Shown in pieces: positions 1-6,864 of a stretch of 10,040 bases of DNA. Every line of letters starts with the position of its first letter. The first letter of the stretch is position 1. Made by a program: the position numbers and the translations under genes. The notes under the pieces were generated by a model, which was not told where the DNA came from, made no database searches, and worked only from the letters and a program-made list of their open reading frames with translations. The stretch is taken from NCBI GenBank assembly GCA_046760155.1, contig JBHIDQ010000054.1:1-10040 (forward strand), given 5' to 3'. Origin of the DNA: JBHIDQ01 sp046760155 (GTDB lineage: Bacteria; Chloroflexota; Dehalococcoidia; Dehalococcoidales; RBG-16-60-22).

Positions 1-806
1 ACCCGCATTTCCGGCTTAATCGCCGCCACCATGGCGAGGAAAAGTTCCTCGAGCAAACTGAGGATGTCCTCCTCGTCAATAAAGCTCATCTCCAGGTCAA
101 GCTGGGTGAACTCAGGCTGGCGGTCAGCACGGGTATCTTCGTCACGAAAACAGCGAGCGATTTGATAATATTTCTCGATGCCGGCAACCATCAATAGCTG
201 CTTGAGCTGCTGGGGAGATTGCGGTAAAGCGTAGAACTTGCCGGAATGGAGGCGACTCGGCACCAGATAATCGCGAGCACCCTCCGGGGTACTCTTAATC
301 AGGATAGGAGTCTCGACCTCGATAAATCCATCAGCATCAAGAAAATCACGGATGAATTTCACTATTTGATGGCGAAGAAGGATATTCTCTTTCATCTGAG
401 GTCGACGCAGGTCAAGATAGCGATAGCGCAGGCGAAGGTTCTCCTCGATTTCAACGTCCTCATTGATATAAAAAGGTGGCGTCCGGGCTGGATTCAGTAT
501 CTCGGCATCCCGGGCAACAACCTCAACATCTCCGGTGGGTAATTTAGGGTTCTCCGTTCCCGGTGGACGGAGGGCAACCTCACCGCCAACCCTGACCACA
601 TACTCGTTGCGCATCTTATCCGCCACCCGGTGACAGGTTTTTGATATTTCCGGGTTGAAGGCGACCTGAACCACGCCCTCTCTATCACGCAGGTCAATAA
701 AGATCAATCCCCCATGGTCACGGCGACGGTCGACCCAGCCCGCCAGAGTTACCTGAGCACCGACATGTTCTTTCCGCAGTTCACCACAGTGATGACTTTT
801 GAGCAA
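1..806 (-). CDS. aspS: Aspartyl-tRNA synthetase, N-terminal part (cut by window start)
   Basis: Charges tRNA-Asp with aspartate in the cytoplasm. The minus strand translates without a stop for 268 residues and runs off the window. An OB-fold anticodon-binding domain fills about residues 1-105 (GWVDRRRDHGG at 23-33, FIDLRD at 36-41). Class II motif 1 (FIEVETPIL, 161-169) and motif 2 (FRDEDTRADRQPEFTQ, 220-235) follow; ADRQPEFTQ is typical of bacterial-type AspRS. The bacterial insertion domain and motif 3 would lie outside the window. I chose a TTG start at 806 because a GAGGGGG ribosome site lies just upstream and the protein begins where the family normally does; no ATG fits. It lies 28 bases downstream of the E1 beta gene and is probably in the same transcript. 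Whether it also charges tRNA-Asn cannot be told from this part. Confidence 0.95.
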   Translation of the reverse strand, partial: MLKSHHCGELRKEHVGAQVTLAGWVDRRRDHGGLIFIDLRDREGVVQVAFNPEISKTCHRVADKMRNEYVVRVGGEVALRPPGTENPKLPTGDVEVVARDAEILNPARTPPFYINEDVEIEENLRLRYRYLDLRRPQMKENILLRHQIVKFIRDFLDADGFIEVETPILIKSTPEGARDYLVPSRLHSGKFYALPQSPQQLKQLLMVAGIEKYYQIARCFRDEDTRADRQPEFTQLDLEMSFIDEEDILSLLEELFLAMVAAIKPEMR

Positions 807-834
807 AATTATCCCCCTCGGTAAGGTATCATAT

Positions 835-1812
835 TTATAAGACAGACTTTACTGCCGCCACAATCTGCTCTTCCTGGGGTAGCACCATCTTCTCAAGATT
901 ACGATTTACCGGAATGATGACATCGGGAGTAGCGACGCGCTGGATGGGAGCATCCAGATGGTCAAAAGCCTGTTCCTGGACAAGGGCGACAATTTCCGCC
1001 CCAACACCGCATCTTTTCACCGCCTGATGCGCCACCACCAGTCTTCCCGTCTTCTTAACCGAAGCAACGATAGTCTCAATATCCAGTGGCCAGAGACTGC
1101 GGGGGTCGATCACCTCTACTTCAATTTCGTCATTGGCTAGCGTTTGAGCGGCATCCAATGCCTTAGGCACCAGCGTTCCCCAAACAACAACCGTCGCATC
1201 GGTCCCTTCTCGCTTTATATCGGCTTTCCCCAGAGGCACGACATAGTCTTTTGCCGGCACGGCACCACTGACGCTGAGCAAGGTGGCCGGTTCAATAAAT
1301 ATCACCGGGTTGGGGTCTCTAATCGCCGCCTTCAGCAGGCCCTTACCGTCATAGGGGTTTGACGGCATGACCACCTTCAGGCCGGGCACGTGAACCAGCC
1401 AAGCCTCAAAGCTCTGTGAGTGCTGGGCACCGAGGCCAAGTCCGCCTTCGGCGTTGGTCCTGATTACCATAGCCACCTCTGGTCTGCCAGCAGATAGATA
1501 GCGCATCTTGGCGACGTGGTTAACGATTTCATCCATACAAATTGCCATCCAGTCGATACGCATGATTTCGACAATGGGACGCATGCCAATTAAAGCGGCA
1601 CCCAAACCGAAGCCAACGATGGCCGTTTCCGATATGGGGGTATCCTTAATCCGCTCTTCGCCAAACTCCTGGTACAAGCCTCGGGTTGCCCCAAAGGCAC
1701 CGCCAAATTTTCCCAAGTCCTCACCCATCAAGAAGACTCTCTCGTCGCGTACCATCTCCTCTTTTATCGCCTCGCTGACGGCCTCGCGATAGGTTATCTT
1801 GCGTTCCGCCAC
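835..1812 (-). CDS. 2-oxo acid / acetoin dehydrogenase E1 component, beta subunit
   Basis: Beta subunit of a thiamine-diphosphate-dependent E1 (pyruvate or acetoin dehydrogenase type), which pairs with the alpha subunit encoded just upstream. Family marks are GEDLG (30-34), DTPISETAIVGFGLG (57-71, with E62 at the position of the cofactor-activating glutamate), AQHSQSFEAW, and HVPGLKVVMPSNPYDGKGLL. I prefer the GTG at 1812, giving 325 residues, the usual family length. A GGAGG sits 8 bases before it and it starts one base after the alpha stop. An in-frame ATG at 1836 would add eight residues inside the alpha gene and has no comparable ribosome site. The tight coupling to alpha supports a stoichiometric heterotetramer. 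The substrate (pyruvate, acetoin or a branched-chain oxo acid) cannot be fixed from sequence alone; genes for E2 and E3 are not in view. Confidence 0.93.
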   Translation of the reverse strand: MAERKITYREAVSEAIKEEMVRDERVFLMGEDLGKFGGAFGATRGLYQEFGEERIKDTPISETAIVGFGLGAALIGMRPIVEIMRIDWMAICMDEIVNHVAKMRYLSAGRPEVAMVIRTNAEGGLGLGAQHSQSFEAWLVHVPGLKVVMPSNPYDGKGLLKAAIRDPNPVIFIEPATLLSVSGAVPAKDYVVPLGKADIKREGTDATVVVWGTLVPKALDAAQTLANDEIEVEVIDPRSLWPLDIETIVASVKKTGRLVVAHQAVKRCGVGAEIVALVQEQAFDHLDAPIQRVATPDVIIPVNRNLEKMVLPQEEQIVAAVKSVL

Positions 1813-1813
1813 G

Positions 1814-2806
1814 TCATTTGCCTCCTTCCTCGGCATAGATACCTTGAAAAGCAGTCTCCAGACCGGGTTCAGGACTTTTCATGGCGAAATCCACGGCTTC
1901 ATTGAATTCCTGCTGCGCTTCTGCCTCAATTTTGGCGGCTAGCTCATCGGTCAGGTAACCAAGTTCTTTCAGCTTCTGACCAAAAATCTTGACCGGGTCA
2001 TGTTTTTCCGACCACTCCTCCAGCTCACCATCGGGTCGGTACTGGCAACCGGCAACGGTAGCCACACGCAGACTGTGCTCCGGTGATAAGCGATAGGTGA
2101 CGCACTCAATCAAACTCGGACCTTCGCCTTTTCTGGCTCTTGCCACGGCGCTTTTCACCGCCTCATAGACGGCGATAACATCGGTACCATCCACTCTATA
2201 TCCGGGCATGTCATAGGCGACGGCTCTGGCCGAGATATCGATGTTGGCGCATCCTTTGTGCAAGGGAAGGGTCATGGCATACTGATTATTGGTACAGAGG
2301 AACACGGTGGGCACTTTCCACAGGGCAGCCAGATTCAGCCCCTCGTGGAAGGTACCGCGGGTGCTGGCGCCGTCGCCGAAGAAGTCAAGGCAAACCTGAT
2401 TAGTCTTTTTCATCTTAATCGCCAGGCCGATACCACCGGCAATAGTGATGCCACCACCCACGATGGCACTAGTACCGAGAAAATTACGGTCAAAGTCGGA
2501 AACGTGCATTGAGCCACCCTTGCCTCCGGTGCAACCGGTAGCCTTGCCGAAGACCTCAGCCAAAATTATCGGCATACTTGCTCCTCTAGCTAATACATGG
2601 CCATGGGCGCGGTGGGTAGACATGATGTAATCATTTTCAGCCAAGGCGCGACAAGCACCCACAGCTACCGCCTCTTCACCCATGGAAACGTGACCGGTAC
2701 CGGCGATGTAGCCCTCATCGAAGTAGTGAGGGAGACTCGCCTCGAAGATCCGTATCGCCATCATGCGACGATACATTTCCAGGAGGTCTTCCTTGGTTAA
2801 CGGCAT
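1814..2806 (-). CDS. 2-oxo acid / acetoin dehydrogenase E1 component, alpha subunit
   Basis: Alpha subunit of the ThDP-dependent E1; with beta it decarboxylates a 2-oxo acid (or cleaves acetoin) and passes the acyl group to a lipoyl E2. The 330-residue length is typical. Visible marks are HRAHGH (65-70), GKGGSMH (95-101) and the ThDP/Mg motif beginning GDG at 144-146 and ending NN at 173-174. The C-terminal active-site loop is unusual: families normally have TYRxxGH followed about eight residues later by YRP, whereas here TYRLSPEH is followed by a longer stretch before YRP (238-258), so the glycine before the histidine is lost and about five residues are added. The ATG at 2806 has an AGAGGAG ribosome site. 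First gene of the E1 alpha, E1 beta, aspS transcript. AcoA-type and PdhA-type assignments are both possible. Confidence 0.93.
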   Translation of the reverse strand: MPLTKEDLLEMYRRMMAIRIFEASLPHYFDEGYIAGTGHVSMGEEAVAVGACRALAENDYIMSTHRAHGHVLARGASMPIILAEVFGKATGCTGGKGGSMHVSDFDRNFLGTSAIVGGGITIAGGIGLAIKMKKTNQVCLDFFGDGASTRGTFHEGLNLAALWKVPTVFLCTNNQYAMTLPLHKGCANIDISARAVAYDMPGYRVDGTDVIAVYEAVKSAVARARKGEGPSLIECVTYRLSPEHSLRVATVAGCQYRPDGELEEWSEKHDPVKIFGQKLKELGYLTDELAAKIEAEAQQEFNEAVDFAMKSPEPGLETAFQGIYAEEGGK

Positions 2807-2889
2807 CTTCTACTCCTCTGGTTGGTAAAAAATTAATCGGATTATTGCTCGGCGTCGATAGTAGCAAAACGGTAACGCCATCCTCTTGA

Positions 2890-2918
2890 AAGATACCATA
2901 ATTCATCTAACTCGTCAA
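2890..2918 (-). promoter_or_regulatory. Predicted sigma-70-type promoter for the E1 operon
   Basis: On the minus strand a TTGACG -35 element (2918-2913) is separated by exactly 17 bases from a TATCTT -10 element (2895-2890). Transcription would start near 2883, leaving a leader of about 75 bases before the E1 alpha ATG. Five of six and four of six bases match the consensus. Predicted from sequence only. Confidence 0.5.
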
Positions 2919-2940
2919 AGCAGGGCGCTCAGCAATGGGT

Positions 2941-2957
2941 TGTCTTTGCCAAAGACA
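2941..2957. promoter_or_regulatory. Perfect 17-bp palindrome, candidate operator
   Basis: TGTCTTTG and CAAAGACA flank a single central C, forming a perfect inverted repeat. Its centre (2949) is about 66 bases upstream of the predicted E1 transcription start and about 54 bases upstream of a weak predicted start for the divergent MFS gene. There is no T-run, so it is a poor terminator and fits a dimeric regulator site better. The regulator is unknown. Confidence 0.4.
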
Positions 2958-2963
2958 CCGAGT

Positions 2964-2992
2964 TTGCGCTAACGTTCCCAAAATATTAAGAT
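2964..2992 (+). promoter_or_regulatory. Weak candidate promoter for the MFS gene
   Basis: TTGCGC (2964-2969), a 17-base spacer, and TAAGAT (2987-2992) give a poor but correctly spaced sigma-70-like pair on the plus strand, about 60 bases before the MFS start codon. Matches are three and four of six, so this is a tentative call. Confidence 0.22.
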
Positions 2993-3051
2993 TAAGTCTG
3001 ATAAAGCAAACTTTGAGATAGTAATTTACTCAAGATAGAAAGTGCGGTCTA

Positions 3052-4278
3052 TTGTTTAGCACCGGAAAACTGAAAGCGGTTCTTCATCCGTGGGGTGGTG
3101 GTATCACCGCTTTCTTTACTTACACCCACCTCAGCCATGACCTGTGCACCGGACTGCTGGTAGCCCTATTACCACTGATTAGAGAAAGCCTGGGACTGAG
3201 CTATCTACAATCCGGACTACTTCTTTCCGCCTACACCATTACCTCCGGTCTCTCCCAATTTCCCGGAGGGTGGCTTGGTGACCGGTTCCGACGAAATATA
3301 GTTATCGCCACCGGTCTGGGAGGCGTGGGCTTTATGGCTTTAGCGGTCGGGTTAAGCCCAGCCTATTACCCTATGTTATTTATTTTGGTTGTTATGGGAA
3401 TCTTTGCCGGTGCTTATCATCCCTCCGCGGTATCAATGCTTTCGGGATACTTCGAAGCGACGAGAAGGGGCAAGGTAATCGCGCTTCACCAGGTAGGCGG
3501 CAGTATTGGCTTTGCCATTGGCCCGATTCTCGGCGGGCTTATCGCCGAGTTTCTGGGATGGCGCTACGCTTTCATTATGCTGAGTATTCCGGCACTGAGC
3601 ACGATACCCTTAATCTTAAAGAAGTTCAAGCCACTGGAACCAGTATATAGCAGCAATGCAAGAAACGAGCCGTCCCAAAATGATGCCAGTCCAGCTCAAC
3701 CGCGACACCAGGGCATCAGTATTTTTCAAGTCCTAAAGCCCATTGCCATCATTTTTGCCCTGGCGGTGATTATGCATCTTATCGCCGGTTCGGCGATGGC
3801 ATTCATCCCAATATATCTAGTAGACAAGCATTACCTTGCCCCGGCCTATGCCGCCATGATGATGGGCATCGTTAGAGGCGGAGGCATCGCCGGTAGTCTG
3901 TTTGGCGGCTGGCTGTCAGACAAGTGGGGTAGAAAGAACGCCATATTTCTGTCACTGGTGGCTACCGGCCTAGTCTTATACCTGTTTACCCGGTTACCGT
4001 TTAATGCCGGACTGGTGGTAGTTTTAATTCTTTTCGGGATACTGATGTATATGAGGCAGACAACGGTGCAACCATTCCTGATGGATAGTGTTCCGGCCCA
4101 GCTGCGGGCAACAGTGTTTGGCATCTACTTCGGTCTGGGTCTGGAAGGACAGAGTCTGGTACAACCGGTTGCCGGGTACTTTATGGATATTTTCGGCATT
4201 GTGGCCGTATTTAACGGTATTGCTTTAACCTGTGTGGGGTTGTCGCTAGTGTCACTGCTCTTAGCCAAAAAGGCGTAG
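3052..4278 (+). CDS. Major facilitator superfamily transporter (12 TM)
   Basis: Integral inner-membrane secondary transporter of 408 residues, the normal MFS length. Hydrophobic segments fall into two groups of six, separated by a polar central loop at about 190-222. Two copies of the MFS loop 2-3 signature are visible, GGWLGDRFRR (72-81) and GGWLSDKWGRK (285-295), the expected internal duplication. The N-terminal THLSHDLCTGLLVALLPLI resembles the Fsr (fosmidomycin-resistance-like) and related drug/metabolite branch, but the substrate cannot be named. The start is a TTG at 3052 with only a weak purine-rich ribosome site, so the exact start is less certain than the gene. It is divergent from the E1 operon and converges on tusA with 7 bases between stop codons. 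No terminator was seen in that gap. Confidence 0.92.
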   Translation: MFSTGKLKAVLHPWGGGITAFFTYTHLSHDLCTGLLVALLPLIRESLGLSYLQSGLLLSAYTITSGLSQFPGGWLGDRFRRNIVIATGLGGVGFMALAVGLSPAYYPMLFILVVMGIFAGAYHPSAVSMLSGYFEATRRGKVIALHQVGGSIGFAIGPILGGLIAEFLGWRYAFIMLSIPALSTIPLILKKFKPLEPVYSSNARNEPSQNDASPAQPRHQGISIFQVLKPIAIIFALAVIMHLIAGSAMAFIPIYLVDKHYLAPAYAAMMMGIVRGGGIAGSLFGGWLSDKWGRKNAIFLSLVATGLVLYLFTRLPFNAGLVVVLILFGILMYMRQTTVQPFLMDSVPAQLRATVFGIYFGLGLEGQSLVQPVAGYFMDIFGIVAVFNGIALTCVGLSLVSLLLAKKA

Positions 4279-4285
4279 AATATCG

Positions 4286-4519
4286 CTACTCATGGGTTTT
4301 CTTGACGTAGACCTTGATTTCCTCACCTTCCTCCTCGAGCCCCAAATACTCATGTCCAGTGCTCTGGCACCAAGCCGGCATGTCCTGTTTTATCCCCTTG
4401 TCATCAGACAATACCTCTAGAACCTCGCCCGGCTTTAGCTCTTTAAATTTCTCCGCAGTCTTAACAATAGGCATCGGGCAGTAAAGCCCCATACAGTCCA
4501 AACTCTTGTCAGCTTTCAT
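4286..4519 (-). CDS. TusA/SirA/YedF-family sulfur carrier protein
   Basis: Small cytoplasmic sulfurtransferase of 77 residues that carries sulfur as a persulfide on a cysteine. The signature is LDCMGLYCPMPIV at 7-19, with C14 in the family's CPxP motif as the expected persulfide site; C9 is an additional nearby cysteine. A second recognisable segment is DMPAWCQSTGHE, as in many stand-alone TusA-like proteins. The ATG at 4519 has an AGGAGG ribosome site. It is the last gene of the six-gene operon, 28 bases after the DsrE-like gene, a pairing also known from sulfur-oxidising and sulfur-trafficking loci. The acceptor (tRNA thiolation, cofactor, or DsrE-like partner) is not known. Family assignment is firm; calling it tusA as an orthologue would be too specific. 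Confidence 0.92.
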   Translation of the reverse strand: MKADKSLDCMGLYCPMPIVKTAEKFKELKPGEVLEVLSDDKGIKQDMPAWCQSTGHEYLGLEEEGEEIKVYVKKTHE

Positions 4520-4547
4520 TTCTTCCTCCTGATTAGTGAAGTGTTGC

Positions 4548-5033
4548 TTAGATGAAAAGAGTCACCTTTGATGTGCGTGCCTCGCCCAGGAAAAAAGCGG
4601 CACCCGCCAAGCTATCAACGTCACTGCGGAAGGCATCCTCAGGCAGACCCATCACTCCACAGGTAGTAGTACAAGGTATAAGCTTTACCCCCATTTCTTT
4701 GGCCATGGTGATGAACTCTTCTACGGATGGCATATTAGTTTCTTTCATCAGCTTTTTCATCATCCAAGTACCCAAACCAAGCATATTAAATTTGGAAAGC
4801 TTTAGTCGCTTACTCCCGCCTCGATTGATAAAGTTCAGCATTTTCCTCATCAGACCTTTACTTGGGATTTTACCTTCATTCTTTTTGAGGATATTCAGTC
4901 CCCAGAAGGTAAAGTACATACTGACATCCATGCCCATGCTGGCGGCAGTGGTCGCCAGTATAAAGCCGGCTAAAGCCTTGTCCAGGTCTCCGCTGAACAT
5001 AACTATGGTCATTTTCTCTTTCTTTTCTGCCAT
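4548..5033 (-). CDS. DsrE/DsrF/DrsH-like (DsrE2-type) sulfur-handling protein
   Basis: Protein of 161 residues resembling the DsrE2 group of DsrE/F-like proteins, which exchange persulfide sulfur with TusA and are often membrane associated. Residues 8-16 (MTIVMFSGD) form the typical first beta strand and loop, followed by a hydrophobic stretch (20-50). The conserved cysteine is in PCTTTCGVMGL, with C121 at the usual position and C125 four residues later, giving a CxxxC pair. I chose the ATG at 5033, preceded by AAGGAGAT at suitable distance, over an in-frame ATG at 5078 that lies inside the upstream zinc-ribbon gene. It is fifth in the operon, between the zinc-ribbon gene and tusA. Its location suggests persulfide transfer with TusA; whether it is catalytic or a carrier is unknown. 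Confidence 0.85.
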   Translation of the reverse strand: MAEKKEKMTIVMFSGDLDKALAGFILATTAASMGMDVSMYFTFWGLNILKKNEGKIPSKGLMRKMLNFINRGGSKRLKLSKFNMLGLGTWMMKKLMKETNMPSVEEFITMAKEMGVKLIPCTTTCGVMGLPEDAFRSDVDSLAGAAFFLGEARTSKVTLFI

Positions 5034-5046
5034 CGGCTCTATCTCC

Positions 5047-5241
5047 TTAAGCTTCCTCACCCTTAATCTCGGCGCCACAGTAAGGGCATATCTTTTTGTC
5101 TCGCGGTACCGGATTTCGGCACTTGGGACAGTAAAACACGGTTATGCCACAAGCCTGGCAATAGGCGCCGTCCGGTGCCATCATCTCCTCGTCACAGTAG
5201 GGACAGAAAAGGCGTGTCTTCTTTTCTTCTGGCTCTGCCAT
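5047..5241 (-). CDS. Small double zinc-ribbon protein
   Basis: A 64-residue protein with four CxxC pairs: C13/C16, C28/C31, C38/C41 and C52/C55. The spacing suggests two zinc ribbons in tandem (first two pairs, last two pairs), so it should bind two structural metals. No enzyme motif, signal peptide or membrane segment is present. The ATG at 5241 shares its A with the TAA stop of the NifU gene (TAATG), a sign of translational coupling, and a GGGAGG site lies upstream. Being embedded between a NifU scaffold and a DsrE-like protein suggests an accessory or partner-binding role in the sulfur relay, but the function is unknown. The cysteines could alternatively hold another metal or an Fe-S centre. 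Confidence 0.82.
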   Translation of the reverse strand: MAEPEEKKTRLFCPYCDEEMMAPDGAYCQACGITVFYCPKCRNPVPRDKKICPYCGAEIKGEEA

Positions 5242-5630
5242 TACTTCTTCCTCCCTTTTTCCTTTTTACTCAGGTAATTTTTTATCGCTTTGTTCAGGGC
5301 CTGGGCGCCCAGATTGGAGCAGTGAAACTTATTCTTGGGTAATCCCTCTAATTCATCAGCCACTATCTGAGGAGTAATTTTCTTCGCTTCCTCCAGCGTC
5401 TTGCCCTTAGCCATTTCACTAACCATACTGGAAACGGCAATGGCTGCCCCACAGCCAAAAGTCTTGAACTTAACATCATCGACACGGTTATCTTTGACCT
5501 TAATGTAAAAGGTCATCATATCCCCGCAGACTGGATTACCTACCTCGCCAATACCATCCGGATTCTCAATCTCACCCACGTTGCGGGGATTCATGAAGTG
5601 TTCCATTACCTTTTCGCTATATACTGGCAT
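5241..5630 (-). CDS. NifU/IscU-type iron-sulfur cluster assembly scaffold
   Basis: Scaffold of 129 residues on which Fe-S clusters are built with sulfur normally supplied by a cysteine desulfurase. The protein is the single IscU-like domain; the ferredoxin and C-terminal domains of full NifU are absent. The three ligand cysteines and the conserved aspartate are present: C35 and D37 in NPVCGDMM, C60 in FGCGAA, and C104 in HCSNLGA. The ATG at 5630 begins MPVYSEKVMEHFMNPRNVG, the standard family N-terminus, and has an AAGGAGG site. An upstream in-frame start near 5702 would overlap the NifS-like gene and is unlikely. It begins one base after the NifS-like stop, so the two are tightly coupled. 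The scaffold looks intact, in contrast to its neighbouring desulfurase-like protein. Confidence 0.94.
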   Translation of the reverse strand: MPVYSEKVMEHFMNPRNVGEIENPDGIGEVGNPVCGDMMTFYIKVKDNRVDDVKFKTFGCGAAIAVSSMVSEMAKGKTLEEAKKITPQIVADELEGLPKNKFHCSNLGAQALNKAIKNYLSKKEKGRKK

Positions 5631-5631
5631 A

Positions 5632-6819
5632 TTACTTGCCTCCTTTGCCCGCTTTGGTAAATTTAGCGTAAAGGGGTGACATCTGCCGTAGACGGTCGAC
5701 AATAGGCGGCATCACCTCCAGAACATAATCGACGTCCTCATCATTATTATCAATACCGAGAGTAAAGAGGATAGAGCCCTGCGCCAATTCATGCGGCAGT
5801 CCCATGGCAATGAGCACGTGGGAAGCTTTCAGCGCCCGTGAGGTACAGGCTGAGCCGCTAGTGACCGCCACCCCCTGGCTATTTAACAACATGAGCATGG
5901 ATTCGCCCTCAATAAACTCGACACAGAAGCTGGCATTCCCGGGCAGGCGATGCTGGGGATGCCCGGTAATCACAACCCGGTCAATCTTGCCGGGTAACTC
6001 GGTGAGCAAACGGTCACGGAGCGGGGTGAGATGTTCAATTCGGGTGGTCAGGTTGATTCTGGTCAGCTCCGCCGCCTTACCCAAGCCAACAATGGCAGGA
6101 ACGTTTTCCGTACCGGCTCGCCGTCCCCCCTCCTGTACACCACCATCAAGGAGCGGCAGGATACGCACCCCTTTTCTTACCCAGAGGGCACCGACTCCTT
6201 TCGGGCCATAAAACTGGTTTCCCGCCAAGCTCAAAGCATCTACGCCCAGCTTTTTCACGTCCACCGGTATGGTTCCCGCCGTAGCCACGGCGTCAGTGTG
6301 GAAAAGAATATCATTTTCCCGGGCTATTTGGGCAATCTCAGAGACTGGCTCTATAGTGCCCACCTCACCATTGGCATGCATAATTGAGACCAGTACCGTA
6401 TCTTTCCTCAAGCTTTGGCGCACGTCTTCAGGGTCAACCACACCGTGTTTATCAACTGGAACCAGAGTCAACTCAAAACCCCATTTCTCTAAAGTCCGGG
6501 CGGAATGTAACACGGAGAAGTGCTCAATTGCGGAGACAACCACGTGCTTACCCTTAGCCTGCTGGGCCAATGCCAGACCTTTAATGGCGAAATTGTTGCT
6601 CTCAGTGCCGCTACCGGTAAAGATTATTTCCTCAGCATCAGCGCCAATTAGCTGCGCTACCTGGTCCCGCGCCTTATCCATGGCCTCCCTCGCGGCGTCT
6701 CCCCAGTCATGCAGACAGGACGGGTTACCAAATAACTCCCCGAGATAGGGCGACATCGCTTCTCTGACTTCAGGGAGGAGGGGGGTAGTCGCCGCATGGT
6801 CCAAATATACCTGTTTCAT
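5632..6819 (-). CDS. NifS/IscS-like class V aminotransferase-fold protein with altered active site
   Basis: Full-length (395 residues) member of the cysteine desulfurase family, which normally uses PLP to take sulfur from cysteine and supply NifU. Retained features: YLDHAATTP (5-13), GTESNN (71-76), H100, D176 in HTDAV, RRAGTEN (233-239), and the sulfur-accepting C325 in SGSACTS. Altered features: the S-x-H-K-x-x-GPKG motif reads LAGNQFYGPKG, with N201 and Q202 replacing His and the PLP-binding Lys; A179 replaces the usual Gln of HTDAVQ; NNE is NGE (150-152); and SIRFSxGR reads SILFTLGI, so L351 replaces the substrate-binding Arg. I read these codons directly. Start: ATG at 6819 (MKQVYLDHAATT); a GTG at 6828 would add three residues. 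It could be a pseudoenzyme, a sulfur acceptor, or an enzyme with different chemistry. Confidence 0.92.
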   Translation of the reverse strand: MKQVYLDHAATTPLLPEVREAMSPYLGELFGNPSCLHDWGDAAREAMDKARDQVAQLIGADAEEIIFTGSGTESNNFAIKGLALAQQAKGKHVVVSAIEHFSVLHSARTLEKWGFELTLVPVDKHGVVDPEDVRQSLRKDTVLVSIMHANGEVGTIEPVSEIAQIARENDILFHTDAVATAGTIPVDVKKLGVDALSLAGNQFYGPKGVGALWVRKGVRILPLLDGGVQEGGRRAGTENVPAIVGLGKAAELTRINLTTRIEHLTPLRDRLLTELPGKIDRVVITGHPQHRLPGNASFCVEFIEGESMLMLLNSQGVAVTSGSACTSRALKASHVLIAMGLPHELAQGSILFTLGIDNNDEDVDYVLEVMPPIVDRLRQMSPLYAKFTKAGKGGK

Positions 6820-6864
6820 CTTAAACACTCATTACATTATGTCAAGTTATTTCAGTAATTCGGG

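Noticed and set aside
246..542. A 98-residue plus-strand frame
   Set aside because: Antisense to the aspS coding frame, which carries class II synthetase motifs through the whole region.
4279..4285. Possible bidirectional terminator between the convergent MFS and TusA-like genes
   Set aside because: The gap is only 7 bases and nearby symmetry (GTAG...CTAC) is just four base pairs with no T-run.
4552..5277. A 241-residue open frame on the plus strand
   Set aside because: It lies antisense to the DsrE-like and zinc-ribbon genes, which have clear families, cysteine motifs and ribosome sites. The plus-strand product shows no recognisable motif.
6211..6226. Idea that loss of the NifS lysine codon is a sequencing error or a decayed gene
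   Set aside because: The frame is open for the full length, both H and K positions are replaced by in-frame sense codons, and the separate Gln and Arg positions are changed too, while many other family residues are intact. This looks like a maintained variant.
6269..6748. A 159-residue plus-strand frame opposite the NifS-like gene
   Set aside because: Shadow of the well-conserved NifS-like coding frame; its product shows no family signature.
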